A stretch of DNA of 64,000 bases from Hymenobacter sp. YIM 151500-1. GTDB taxonomy: Bacteria > Bacteroidota > Bacteroidia > Cytophagales > Hymenobacteraceae. Location: the NCBI RefSeq assembly GCF_025979885.1, contig NZ_CP110139.1, positions 4,050,001-4,114,000 on the forward strand, in the 5' to 3' direction. The position numbers were made by a program, and so were the translations under genes. The notes beneath the pieces were generated by a model that had not been told where the DNA came from, made no database searches, and saw only the letters and a program-made list of their open reading frames with translations. Below, in pieces: positions 31,545 to 40,619 of this stretch (position 1 is the stretch's first letter; each line of letters starts with the position of its first letter).

Positions 31545-33656
31545 CTATTTGCGCGACTTTTGTCCCTCTATATTTTTTCGCTTCTCGCTTAGTTTCTTCA
31601 AATAGTGGTAGGTGGCAAACTGGGCCCGGACCTGCGGGGCAGCGGGGTCGTCCTGGCCCAGAAAGTGGTTTTGCCAGTCGCGGGACTTCACGTTGTCTTG
31701 GCGCTGAATGTCAAGCAGATGGCGCACCTCGGCGCGCAGGTCGTCCTGCAAGATGGGAAAGGCCACTTCCACGCGGCGGTCCAGGTTGCGGGCCATCCAG
31801 TCGGAAGAGGCCACGTACACCTTTTCCTCGCCGCCGTTGCCAAACACATACACGCGGGCGTGCTCCAGAAACCGGTCCACAAGGCCGCGCTGACTGATGT
31901 TCTCACTCTGCCCTTTCAGGCCCGGCACCGCGCACGAGATACCCCGAATCAGCAGCTCCACCCGCACGCCGGCCTGGCTGGCCTCGTACAGCTTCAGAAT
32001 CATGGGCTCATCCTGCAAGGCATTCAGTTTGAGAATGATGTAGGCTTCCTTGCCTTTCTGGGCCAGACGGATTTCGTGGTCGATAAGGGCAACAAGCTTG
32101 TCGCGCAGCTCAAACGGGGCCACCAGCAGGTACTGGAAGCCGGTTTTGGGCTGCCGGTCGTGGAAGTAGCGAAACACCTCGGCCACCTCGCGGGTCAGGC
32201 GCGGGTCACTGGTAAATAAACCGTGGTCGGCGTAGATTTCGCTAGTCTTCTCGTTGAAGTTGCCGGTGCTGAGGTAGGCGTAGAGGCGGTTCTGGTCTTC
32301 TTCGCGGCGTGTAATCAGCAGCAGCTTGCTGTGCACTTTCAGCTCGGGGATGCCGTAGATGACGTGGGCGCCGGCCTTTTGCAGCTTCTCGGCCCAGAAC
32401 ATATTGCTCTCCTCGTCGAAGCGGGCCTTCAACTCCACCACCACGGTCACCTGCTTGCCGTTTTTGGCGGCCTTCAGCAGGGCTTTGGCCACCTCACTCT
32501 TGCTGGCCACCCGGTACAGCGTAATGCTGATGTTGCTTACCAGCGGGTCCTGGGCCGCCTCCCGAATCAGGCGCGTCACGTAGTCGAATGACTGGTAGGG
32601 CAGATGCAGCAGATGGTCGCGCTGGGCAATGGCGGCCAGCAGGCTGTCGCCCTTGCCGCGGGGCAGCGTGGGGTGGGGCAGGGGCGGCATGGGCGCGTAC
32701 TGCAAGTGCGTGAGGCCCAGGCTCGGGAAACCGAAAAAGTCGCGGAAGTTGTGGTAGCGGCTGCCCTCCACCAGCTCCTCTTTGCTGATGCCGGTTTTGT
32801 GCATGATGGCCCGCAGCACCTCTTTGGGCATGGCCGGGTCGTAGAGCAGGCGGGCGGGGTAGCCGGTTTCGCGCTTTTGCAGGCTGCTCTTAATCTTGGT
32901 GAGCAGGTTACCCGACACTTCTTCCTGAATATCCAGCTCGGCGTCGCGCGAAATCTTGATGGCGTGCACCTGCACCCGCCGGTACTTCGGAAACAGCTCC
33001 TGGGCGCAGCACCGCACCACATCGTCCAGGAACATGACGTATTGTTCCTGCCCCTGGGCCGGCAGCTGCACGAAGCGGCCTCCGTGGCGCTTGGTGGGCA
33101 GCTCCATCACCACCACGCGCTCCTCTTCCTGCTTTTTGGGGTTTTCGGGCTCGGTAAGGAAGAAGGTCAGGTACACGCTCTGGTCGCGCAGAAACAGGTG
33201 GTGCAGGTTGTCGTCCAGGATAATCGGCGACAATAAGTCCTGCACCCGCTCCCGGAAGTACTGCTGCACCCAGGTCCGCTGCTCGTCGGTCAGGTCGTGC
33301 TCCGATATCAGGTGGATGTGCTGGCGGCGCAGCTCCGGCAGAATAGCGTTGCGAAACGTGTCGCCGAACTCCTGCTGCTGCCGGCCTACTTCTTCCAGCA
33401 GGTTTTGGAGCTGCTCGGCCGGGTCTTCACCCAGCTTGGCGCGGGTTTTCTTTTTTAGCTTCACGAGGCGGCGCAGCGTGGCCACGCGCACCTTGAAATA
33501 CTCGTCGAGGTTGGAGCTGAAAATGGCCAGAAACTTCAGGCGCTCCAGCAGCGGCACCTCCGGGTTCTGGGCCTCCTGTAGCACGCGGCGGTTAAAGGCC
33601 AGCCAGCTCAGCTCCCGGTTCAGCAGCCGGGGCGGCGCTTGTTGGATTTCTTCCAT
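31545..33656 (-). CDS. ppk1: Polyphosphate kinase 1
   Basis: 703 residues from ATG 33656 (MEEIQQAPPRLLNRELSWLAFNRRVL); the open frame goes on upstream through repeat DNA, which is not protein-like. 'LLNRELSWLAFN' is the N-domain signature, 'ELKVHSKLLLITRR' holds the catalytic His of the phospholipase D-like fold and 'VYVASSDWMARNLDRRVEV' the second half-site. It reversibly makes polyphosphate from ATP. The length is normal. It follows sixA in the same direction, a pairing seen in other Bacteroidota. Confidence 0.93.
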   Translation of the reverse strand: MEEIQQAPPRLLNRELSWLAFNRRVLQEAQNPEVPLLERLKFLAIFSSNLDEYFKVRVATLRRLVKLKKKTRAKLGEDPAEQLQNLLEEVGRQQQEFGDTFRNAILPELRRQHIHLISEHDLTDEQRTWVQQYFRERVQDLLSPIILDDNLHHLFLRDQSVYLTFFLTEPENPKKQEEERVVVMELPTKRHGGRFVQLPAQGQEQYVMFLDDVVRCCAQELFPKYRRVQVHAIKISRDAELDIQEEVSGNLLTKIKSSLQKRETGYPARLLYDPAMPKEVLRAIMHKTGISKEELVEGSRYHNFRDFFGFPSLGLTHLQYAPMPPLPHPTLPRGKGDSLLAAIAQRDHLLHLPYQSFDYVTRLIREAAQDPLVSNISITLYRVASKSEVAKALLKAAKNGKQVTVVVELKARFDEESNMFWAEKLQKAGAHVIYGIPELKVHSKLLLITRREEDQNRLYAYLSTGNFNEKTSEIYADHGLFTSDPRLTREVAEVFRYFHDRQPKTGFQYLLVAPFELRDKLVALIDHEIRLAQKGKEAYIILKLNALQDEPMILKLYEASQAGVRVELLIRGISCAVPGLKGQSENISQRGLVDRFLEHARVYVFGNGGEEKVYVASSDWMARNLDRRVEVAFPILQDDLRAEVRHLLDIQRQDNVKSRDWQNHFLGQDDPAAPQVRAQFATYHYLKKLSEKRKNIEGQKSRK

Positions 33657-33670
33657 GGGGGGTGTGTGAA

Positions 33671-33936
33671 TGAGTGGATGAGTAACTGAGTGACTGAGTA
33701 AATGGCTTGTTCTTTCATCCTGAGGCGGTAGCCGAAGGACCTTCTTATGCCTGGACGGTTGTCGTTCTGAGGTTTTCGCCCGCAGAGGACGCAGAAGCTT
33801 GCGCGGAAGACGCAGAGCTGTTCTGCCACTTGTTGTTCTGTCCTGATAAGGTCTTTGGCTCCGCCTTCCCTCGGTTCGCAGGCTCAGGATGACAGAACAA
33901 GCCATGTACTCAGTCACTCAGTTACTCATCCACTCA
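33671..33936. repeat. 266-bp element with 54-base inverted ends between sixA and ppk1
   Basis: Arms 33671-33724 and 33883-33936 match in opposite orientation with a few mismatches; they contain runs of GAGT/GAAT-type words (ATGAGTAACTGAGTGACTGAG). The middle holds GCAGAGGACGCAGAAGCTTG, also found in reverse at 57430-57470. The right end supplies the TGA stop of sixA, and the left end lies 15 bases before the ppk1 ATG. Confidence 0.85.
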
Positions 33937-34422
33937 CTTTTTCGGATGGTCGTAGAAGTAGTACTCGGCGTTGTTGCGGTCCAGGTCTCGCCACCGGTCG
34001 CACTGAAAGCGGAGGCAGACAATGGCGGCCGTCGTCATGTCGGGGATGGCGCTGGGGGAAAGCAGGTTGGCAAACTCCGTGATGGTGGGGTTGTGGCCCA
34101 CCAGCAGCACCGAGTCGGCAGCGTCGGGCAGGTTACGCACTACGCTCAGCAGGTCGGGCACGGTGGCTTCGTAGATGGCGTCCACCACCTGAATCCGGTC
34201 GTGCGGGTACTCCAGTTCCTTGGCTACCAAGGCAGCCGTGCTCAGGGCCCGCACCGCCGGCGACGACACCAGCAAATCGAGGCGGATGGAACGCTGGGCC
34301 AGGGCCTGACCCATGGCGGGGGCGTCGTCGCGGCCCCGGTCGTTGAGCGGCCGCTCTTTGTCGCTCAGGTCGTCGAAGCTCCAGCTCGACTTAGCGTGCC
34401 GCATCAGGTATAAGATTTTCAT
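33934..34422 (-). CDS. sixA: SixA-type histidine phosphatase
   Basis: 162 residues from ATG 34422. 'MKILYLMRHAKSSW' is the RHG motif of the histidine phosphatase superfamily, 'ERPLNDRGRDDAPAMG' the next conserved segment and 'SVLLVGHNPTITE' the second catalytic His. SixA removes phosphate from phosphohistidine in signalling proteins in E. coli; in Bacteroidota the target is not known. The stop codon lies in the inverted repeat at 33671-33936, so the C-terminus may have changed with the insertion. It precedes ppk1. Confidence 0.88.
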   Translation of the reverse strand: MKILYLMRHAKSSWSFDDLSDKERPLNDRGRDDAPAMGQALAQRSIRLDLLVSSPAVRALSTAALVAKELEYPHDRIQVVDAIYEATVPDLLSVVRNLPDAADSVLLVGHNPTITEFANLLSPSAIPDMTTAAIVCLRFQCDRWRDLDRNNAEYYFYDHPKK

Positions 34423-34493
34423 GCACAACGGGAAAACAGATGGCAGCCTCTTTACTGCGCGGCTTCGCAAATGGTTATGCGCAGCTAGGGTAA

Positions 34494-34527
34494 TAAAAAA
34501 GACCCGCCAGGACGGCGGGTCTTTTTT
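34494..34527 (-). terminator. Terminator after the M43 protease gene
   Basis: AAAAAAGACCCGCC and GGCGGGTCTTTTTT form a perfect stem around AGGAC-type loop bases. It lies 40 bases beyond the protease stop codon and works in both directions. Confidence 0.88.
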
Positions 34528-34566
34528 GTTGCAGGCGAGGCCTGGATGCAGCCCCAAGCGGACGGC

Positions 34567-36288
34567 TTATTCTTTCACGAAGCGCTGGTGCGACACGTGT
34601 TGCTCGTCGGCAATGCGCAACAGGTACACGCCTTTGGCCAGGTTGCCCACCGGCAGCACGCCGTCTTCGTAGCGAACCTGCTTCACCTCGGCCCCGTGCA
34701 CGTCAAACACCTGCACCGATACCGTACGGGCGTCGATGCCGGTGGGCACTTCGATGTTCACAACATCGGTAGCCGGGTTCGGGAAGAGGCGGTAGCCCAG
34801 GGCTTCGGCCGGGGCCGCGAGGCGCGCACCACCCGTAATGGTAACGGTGTAGTCTTCGGTTTCGCCGTAGCTGTAGGAGTTGCAGCTGGTAGTGCCAGAG
34901 TTGTCGCTCATCACCACGCGCAGGCGGGTGGCGCCATTCTTAGCTGTGCTGGGCACCGTGAAGGTGCTGCTGAGCGTGCTGCTGGAGCTGCTGGTGCGGC
35001 TGGCTACCAGCTCACCCGAGTCGGTAAAGTCGCCGTCCTGGTTGTAGTCGATGTATACTTTCCAGTACTCGGTGTACGCCGAGGAAGCAAATGCTGCTGA
35101 GTAGTTGATGGTCTGCGAAGAGCCCGCGGCTACCGACGTAGATGTGGCCGTGCCGTCGTAGTAACCGGCATCTTTCCCGGAGGTCCGGTCAATGGAGCCC
35201 AGCCTCACGTAGTCAATCCACTCGTAGGCCACGTTGCTGCCCTTGGAAGCGCAGTAAGTAACCGGCGTGGGGCCAGGGTTGGGGTTGGGGGTAGTGCCGC
35301 CCGGCGCTATGCCACCCTGCGAGGTAAGCAGCGAAGCCCGGGCCCCGCCGCTGGCAAACAGCGCGTTCATGCGCGACGACTGCCCCGTGGAGAACATGTA
35401 CATGCAGGCGTCGTTGGTGTAGTCCATGTAGTTCATGAACATGTCGCCGTACTGGCCGTTGCCGGTGCAGGAGCTGGTCTTGGGGTAAGAGGGGCAGCCG
35501 GTGTTGCTGGTGCGCTGGGTGGGCGTGTCTGCTACTTGGTCGCTGCCGCAGCTGGCATCACCCCAGATATGGCGCAGGTTCAGCCAGTGGCCCACCTCGT
35601 GGGTGGCGGTGCGGCCCAGGTCGAAGGGGGCAGCGGCCGAGCCGCCCCGCCCGAAAGCCGAGGTCAGAATCACCACGCCGTCGGTGGCGGCGGTGCCGCC
35701 CGGAAACTGGGCGTACCCGAGAATGCTGTTGCTCAGGTTACACACCCAGATGTTCAGGTACTGCCCAGCCGGCCACGCGTCGAGGCCGCCGGAGCTGGAC
35801 CGTTTCATGGCGTCATTGGTGCTCCAGCTGGTGTTGCTGGTCTGCTTGCGCTGAATGCCGGTGGTGGCATTGCCGTTCGGGTCGCGCTTGGCCAGCACAA
35901 ACTCCACGCCCACGTCGGCGCTCAGGCCCGCAAAGCCGGCCGGCACCCTGCTGATGTCGGCGTTCTGCTTGCGGAAGTCCTCGTTCAGCACCGCAATCTG
36001 CGACTGAATCTGGGCATCCGAAACGTTTTGGGCGGCCGTGTTATAGAGCACGTGCACCACCACCGGAATAGTAACCGTAGCAGCCGTACCCCGGCGCAGC
36101 GTGGGGTTGGCCTCTACCTGGCGGGTGTGGTTTTCAACAGCTGCCAAACGCCCGGCCAGGGAAGGATCGGCGGCTATCTGTGCCGCCAGGTTTTCCATCG
36201 TGGCGCATTGGCGGACGGTTTGGGCTTGAAGGGAAAGAGAGCCTAAGCTGAGAGCAGCCCAGGTAAAAGCGTAGAATGCTTTCTTCAT
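34567..36288 (-). CDS. Secreted M43 (cytophagalysin-type) metalloprotease with type IX sorting domain
   Basis: 573 residues from ATG 36288 with signal peptide 'MKKAFYAFTWAALSLGSLSL'. The catalytic domain (about 60-300) has the HExxHxxGxxH zinc site in 'THEVGHWLNLRHIWGD' near residue 230 and the Met-turn region 'FMNYMDYTNDACMYMFS'. A GEVED-type beta domain follows (about 395-485, ending 'YGETEDYTVTITG'), then a C-terminal sorting domain ('YRLFPNPATDVVNIEV' to 'GVYLLRIADEQ') that sends proteins through the type IX secretion system. It probably degrades extracellular protein. A promoter lies at 36342-36371. Confidence 0.92.
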   Translation of the reverse strand: MKKAFYAFTWAALSLGSLSLQAQTVRQCATMENLAAQIAADPSLAGRLAAVENHTRQVEANPTLRRGTAATVTIPVVVHVLYNTAAQNVSDAQIQSQIAVLNEDFRKQNADISRVPAGFAGLSADVGVEFVLAKRDPNGNATTGIQRKQTSNTSWSTNDAMKRSSSGGLDAWPAGQYLNIWVCNLSNSILGYAQFPGGTAATDGVVILTSAFGRGGSAAAPFDLGRTATHEVGHWLNLRHIWGDASCGSDQVADTPTQRTSNTGCPSYPKTSSCTGNGQYGDMFMNYMDYTNDACMYMFSTGQSSRMNALFASGGARASLLTSQGGIAPGGTTPNPNPGPTPVTYCASKGSNVAYEWIDYVRLGSIDRTSGKDAGYYDGTATSTSVAAGSSQTINYSAAFASSAYTEYWKVYIDYNQDGDFTDSGELVASRTSSSSSTLSSTFTVPSTAKNGATRLRVVMSDNSGTTSCNSYSYGETEDYTVTITGGARLAAPAEALGYRLFPNPATDVVNIEVPTGIDARTVSVQVFDVHGAEVKQVRYEDGVLPVGNLAKGVYLLRIADEQHVSHQRFVKE

Positions 36289-36341
36289 AGAAAGGAGAAT
36301 GGATGGTTGTGGAGAAAGAGGACGAAAGGCGCAATCTATTG

Positions 36342-36371
36342 CAAATATTGCAAATAAAATCCGCTGAGCAA
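36342..36371 (-). promoter_or_regulatory. Candidate promoter of the M43 protease gene
   Basis: On the minus strand TTG (36371-36369), 19 bases, AATATTTG (36349-36342), seven of eight bases of TAnnTTTG. The start site would be near 36335, giving a leader of about 47 bases. Confidence 0.55.
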
Positions 36372-36720
36372 CAAATACCGTTAATACGCAGCCTCAACTG
36401 GTGTAAACTCAACAATACCATACTACCCGTGTTATCTATATATTATCTTTCTGATTATAACATAGGTAAGCGTAGTAGAACAATAAGAAGATAGAAAACC
36501 AAGTTATAGGACGATTCAGTACGCCTTCAAAAGCATCTTTGAGCTTTTCCCAGGATGATTCACCTTACACTGAAATAGAATCAATCTTATATCAGCTCTT
36601 CATTCGCATAATACCCACATTCACAGCTATGAGTGAGTTATAAGATGCCTTTACGCATTGAGCAGTTGTTGGATGATGATTTATAACTGCATATGAAGTA
36701 ATATAGCTATTACATACAAG
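36372..36720. other. AT-rich intergenic region
   Basis: The space between two divergent secreted-protein genes is strongly AT-rich. It shows no stable hairpin or convincing reading frame; short frames here have no protein-like pattern. It probably holds the regulatory sites of both genes. Confidence 0.55.
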
Positions 36721-36748
36721 TTGATGTAAACTGCCTATGATAAATTTA
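36721..36748 (+). promoter_or_regulatory. Candidate promoter of the 702-residue secreted protein
   Basis: TTG 36721-36723, 17 bases, TAAATTTA 36741-36748 (seven of eight bases). An overlapping TACTTTTT occurs at 36749-36756. The start codon is at 36810. Confidence 0.45.
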
Positions 36749-36809
36749 TACTTTTTAAAGATAACTTCACCATGATTCACCTTTCCCGTCCACACCTAAC
36801 CTTTCCGGA

Positions 36810-38918
36810 ATGAAATTTTTTAGTACACACTCTCTCTGGCAGCGGCTAGCTACTACAGTGGTGGTGGCAGCTGGGCTAACTACAGCCGTCCATGCTGAAG
36901 GCTCAAAGAACCTAACTCCCGGCACCGGGGGAGCCGGCGGACGGGGCACAGCTACTGGCGTAAATAACTACATCGGCTACCTCCAGCACGACGATAACAA
37001 CGTGAATACCGGTAGCCAAGACAACTCCAGGCAGTTCCTAAAGCAAGGTAGCCCGGCCGACCAACGTCTTTACATTCGCATAAAAGCAAGTGAGACGCTC
37101 TATTACGGTGTGCGGCGCATCCGCTCCGATGGCCCCGAGAACACCCGGCTGCGCCTTCAGCTTAAATATCTGGACGTAAATGGCCAGGAGCAGATTGCCC
37201 AAACTACCTTCCTGGAGACTTTGGCCGCTTCCACAAACAACCCAAACCTGGCCCCCAACCAGGCCGGGCGCATCAACAGCCCCGAGGAAGCTGCCGTGGG
37301 CCCGCGTTACCTGAGCGGTGGTACTGCTCCGGCAGGCGGCTATTCACCTCTCGTGTACGCAAACACCACGGCTCGTGAGCAAGACTTCTGGATAGAATTT
37401 ATGGAGGTGAATGCCAGTGGAAGTGAAGTAGGCGTAACGCAGCGCAAGTCGTGGTATGACTGCTGGGACTTCACCGTGCGCGACGCCACTGGGGAGAAGC
37501 TTGGCCGACTATACTCGCAGCATTGGTCGTTTTCGGCGGCGGGTGGTAATAACTCCCTGGCGTCAACATTTGCCCTGTACTCGCTTATTCCGAATCCTAA
37601 CTTCAACAACCAGAGCTTCTTTGTGAAGCGGGTGAGCTACGCGGGTATCCAGCCGTTCGGGGTGATTCTGGTAGCCAACAGTCAGGGCACCACGGTGCCG
37701 GGCAACTTCAAAGCCAAGCGTAAAAGCCAGACCACTAACTCGGGCTACGCCGAATACAAGCTATTCGTCAATAACCCCGACCCAGCCATTTACCCCACCA
37801 CGGCCCGTCCTGCGCAGCCTGTCGTGACGACTACCTGCGCCAACGGCGTAACCACCTTCACGCTGAACGTGGACCAGGCCGGCTACGGCGTCGTGTTTAT
37901 TGATGGGGACAGCAACGGGCAGTATGACCGCACCCGAGACCGGGTGCTGGAGAAGGCCACCGTAATTGGCAACAATGCCTTCGTGTGGGACGGCAGGTCC
38001 GATTCGGGCGTTTCGATGACGGCTACCAAACTACAGGTGACGTTTTCCAGCGGCGTGGGGCCGGTAAACTACCCCATCTGGGACTGTGAGCAGGCCCCCG
38101 ACCAGGGCATTGCCGTGCAGGACGTGCGCCCCGGCAACAACGGTGCCGCCGACTACATCTTCTGGAACGACTCCCTGCTGGGGCCCGACTTCTCCACTCC
38201 CCTCATCAACCCCATTGGCACCAACACGCTGGCCGCCAGCCACCGCTGGGGAGCGGGCAGAGGTGACAGCAGGCTGGTGAACTCCTACGCCGTGGGCCTG
38301 CTGGCCCGCGGCAACGCCATCCAGATCAACTACGACCCGGCCACGGCCTGCGCCTCGTCGCCGCCCATTGTGCTGCCGGTGCAGCTGGTGTCGTTTACGG
38401 CCGCTTTGCGGGGGCGCGAGGTGAAAATCAACTGGGAAACGGCCTCGGAGCGCAACTGCGCCTACTTCGACGTGGAGCGCAGCGCCGATGGCCGGACGTT
38501 TGAGCCCGTAACGCGGGTAGACGGCCACGGCACCACCACCCAGCGCCACCTCTACAGCGCCACCGACGCCCGCCCGCTGGCCGGCCTGAGCTACTACCGC
38601 TTCCGCCAGGTCGACCAGGATGGCACGGTGCAGCTAAGCCCCGTGGCTGTGGTGCGCAACCAGGCTCTGCGCGCGGCCCTGGCCTTCCCCAACCCCGCTC
38701 CCAAAGAGCTGACCCTACAGCTCAACGAACCCATAGCCGGCCCCGTGACCCTGCGCATCGTGGATGCCACCGGCCGCGTGCTGTGGCAGCAGCAGCGGCA
38801 GCTGCCCACAGCCACGCAGGAATTGGTGGTGCCCACGGCCCAGCTGAAAGCCTCGCCCTTCTACCTGGTGCAGCTGGTAGCCAACGGCAATACCGTGCAA
38901 TACCAATTCACCAAGTAG
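36810..38918 (+). CDS. Secreted protein of unknown function with type IX sorting domain
   Basis: 702 residues from ATG 36810 with a signal peptide ending at 'TTAVHAEG'. Residues about 30-500 are a beta-rich region without a recognised catalytic motif, including 'NNYIGYLQHDDNN' and 'VVFIDGDSNGQYDRTRDRVLE', the latter a possible calcium-binding loop. Around 515-610 is a fibronectin-like stretch common in this phylum ('LPVQLVSFTAALRGREVKINWETASERNCAYFDVERS'-like, read by its pieces 'VKINWETASERN' and 'YFDVERSADG'). The end ('LAFPNPAPKELTLQLNEP' to 'FYLVQLVANGN') is a type IX sorting domain. Likely displayed on or released from the cell surface. Confidence 0.8.
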   Translation: MKFFSTHSLWQRLATTVVVAAGLTTAVHAEGSKNLTPGTGGAGGRGTATGVNNYIGYLQHDDNNVNTGSQDNSRQFLKQGSPADQRLYIRIKASETLYYGVRRIRSDGPENTRLRLQLKYLDVNGQEQIAQTTFLETLAASTNNPNLAPNQAGRINSPEEAAVGPRYLSGGTAPAGGYSPLVYANTTAREQDFWIEFMEVNASGSEVGVTQRKSWYDCWDFTVRDATGEKLGRLYSQHWSFSAAGGNNSLASTFALYSLIPNPNFNNQSFFVKRVSYAGIQPFGVILVANSQGTTVPGNFKAKRKSQTTNSGYAEYKLFVNNPDPAIYPTTARPAQPVVTTTCANGVTTFTLNVDQAGYGVVFIDGDSNGQYDRTRDRVLEKATVIGNNAFVWDGRSDSGVSMTATKLQVTFSSGVGPVNYPIWDCEQAPDQGIAVQDVRPGNNGAADYIFWNDSLLGPDFSTPLINPIGTNTLAASHRWGAGRGDSRLVNSYAVGLLARGNAIQINYDPATACASSPPIVLPVQLVSFTAALRGREVKINWETASERNCAYFDVERSADGRTFEPVTRVDGHGTTTQRHLYSATDARPLAGLSYYRFRQVDQDGTVQLSPVAVVRNQALRAALAFPNPAPKELTLQLNEPIAGPVTLRIVDATGRVLWQQQRQLPTATQELVVPTAQLKASPFYLVQLVANGNTVQYQFTK

Positions 38919-38966
38919 CCCGCGGCGTACACTCGGAAGGCGGCGTTCTGGTTGTTTTCTTAACGC

Positions 38967-39025
38967 AAAGCCCCCACGGAGCAGTGGCCTTATTCAACGA
39001 GGCTACTGTTCCGTGGGGCTTTTTC
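38967..39025. terminator. Hairpin terminator
   Basis: AAAGCCCCCACGGA pairs with TCCGTGGGGCTTT across a structured middle (GCAGTGGCC with GGCTACTGT), followed by TTCG. It follows the secreted protein gene by about 50 bases. Confidence 0.8.
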
Positions 39026-39081
39026 GTTCAGCGGCTTTTAGTGAGGCTGTTTAGAATACGTCCTAATACCCCCTTTTGCCC

Positions 39082-39173
39082 GTCATGCTGAGCTGGCCGA
39101 AGCATCTCTACCGCTTCGTCCTCACGAGTAGAGCTACCCTCGGTAGAGATGCTTCGGCTGCGCTCAGCATGAC
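39082..39173. repeat. GTCATGCTGAGC-family palindrome
   Basis: GTCATGCTGAGC at the left and GCTCAGCATGAC at the right, with GAAGCATCTCTACCGCTTCG and its partner inside. It is between convergent genes ending at 38918 and 39213. Confidence 0.88.
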
Positions 39174-39212
39174 GATATAGTATGCTGGACAGCTTCAATA
39201 TCTCACTTCTAC

Positions 39213-40553
39213 CTATTCTTCCTCGGTCACGGGCTGCACATTGGGGTAGCGCTGCTCGTAGAGGGCCCGCACGTGGCGCGCCAGCAGGTTGCGCAGCTCG
39301 TCAATATTTTCGCGCTCCTGAGCTGATACAAAGATTACCGGGTCGTGCAGGCGGGCCATGTAGGTGGCTTTTAGCTGCTCCAGACTGGGGCGGACCGGGG
39401 CGTCTTCTCCATCTTCGCTGTAGTCCTCGAAGCCGCCGTGGTGGTCGGCCGCGGCGTGGGGGTTGTATTGGTCTATCTTATTGAAGACGAGCAGCATGGG
39501 CTTGTCGGCGGCCTCAATGTCCTTGAGCGTGTCGTTGACCACGGCAATGTGCTCCTCGAACGACGGGTGCGAAATATCGACGACGTGCACCAGCAAATCG
39601 GCCTCCCGGATTTCGTCCAGCGTGCTCTTGAAGCTCTCGATGAGGCGGGTAGGCAGCTTCCGAATAAAGCCTACGGTGTCGGAGAGCAGGAAGGGGGTGG
39701 TGTCGAGCACCACCTTGCGCACGGTGGAGTCGACGGTGGCGAAGAGCTTGTTTTCGGCAAACACGTCGGAACGGCTCAGCAGGTTCATCAGCGTGCTTTT
39801 GCCCACGTTGGTGTAGCCCACCAGCGCCACCCGTACCATGCCCGTGCGGGCTTTGCGCTGGGTGTGGCTTTGCTTGTCGAACTCCTTGAGGCGTTCTTTC
39901 AGCAGGGCTATCCGGTCGCGCACCACGCGGCGGTCCGTCTCGATTTCCGTTTCACCCGGTCCGCGCTGGCTTACGCCCCCGCCCCGCTGCCGGCTCAAGT
40001 GAGTCCAGAGTCCAGTGAGGCGGGGCAGCAGGTACTGGTACTGGGCCAGCTCCACCTGGGCGCGGGCCGTGGCTGTTTTGGCGCGCTGGGCGAAGATGTC
40101 GATAATAAGCAGGGAGCGGTCCACGATTTTCACTTCCAGCTCGGCCTCCAGGTTGCGCAGCTGGGACGGCGACAGGTCGTCGTCGAAGATGACCATGTTG
40201 GTGTCGTTGTGCCGCACGTAGGCTTTGATTTCGGCCAGCTTGCCCTCGCCCACGAAAGTGCGGACGTCGGGTTTTTCGAGGCGCTGCACAAACCGCTTCG
40301 TGACCTGGGCGCCGGCGGTTTCGGCCAGGAAAGCCAGCTCGTCGAGGTACTCCTGGGTCACGCGGTCGGGCTGGCGCTTGTCGGGCACGGCCACTAGCAC
40401 GGCGGTTTCCTGCTGCTGGGCCGTGTCGTAGGTACCGCTGCTGTTGGCTTTGGCCAGGATGCGCCCGGCCCGGCCCTTCACCCCATCAACGGCGCCGGGG
40501 TGGCGGGTGCTGTTCTGGCCCTTGCGGCCTTTAGAAGATGGGGTATTCGCCAT
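39213..40553 (-). CDS. hflX: GTPase HflX
   Basis: 446 residues from ATG 40553. The N-terminal domain has 'TAGAQVTKRFVQRLEKPD' and 'LSPSQLRNLEAELEVKIVDRS', then the helical linker 'SRQRGGGVSQRGPGETEIE', and the G domain with 'ALVGYTNVGKST' (P-loop near 245), 'SDTVGFIRKLP' (switch II) and 'LVFNKIDQ'. HflX binds ribosomes and splits stalled or heat-damaged ones. The N-terminus has a 45-residue basic extension and the C-terminus an acidic insertion before the last helix. It is followed upstream by the membrane protein gene at 40620. Confidence 0.94.
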   Translation of the reverse strand: MANTPSSKGRKGQNSTRHPGAVDGVKGRAGRILAKANSSGTYDTAQQQETAVLVAVPDKRQPDRVTQEYLDELAFLAETAGAQVTKRFVQRLEKPDVRTFVGEGKLAEIKAYVRHNDTNMVIFDDDLSPSQLRNLEAELEVKIVDRSLLIIDIFAQRAKTATARAQVELAQYQYLLPRLTGLWTHLSRQRGGGVSQRGPGETEIETDRRVVRDRIALLKERLKEFDKQSHTQRKARTGMVRVALVGYTNVGKSTLMNLLSRSDVFAENKLFATVDSTVRKVVLDTTPFLLSDTVGFIRKLPTRLIESFKSTLDEIREADLLVHVVDISHPSFEEHIAVVNDTLKDIEAADKPMLLVFNKIDQYNPHAAADHHGGFEDYSEDGEDAPVRPSLEQLKATYMARLHDPVIFVSAQERENIDELRNLLARHVRALYEQRYPNVQPVTEEE

Positions 40554-40619
40554 GGAAAATCGAAAAGAAAAAATACGAAAAGCGGCCGGCTAGCCTTCCC
40601 AGTCGGCTCGGTACAGCGC

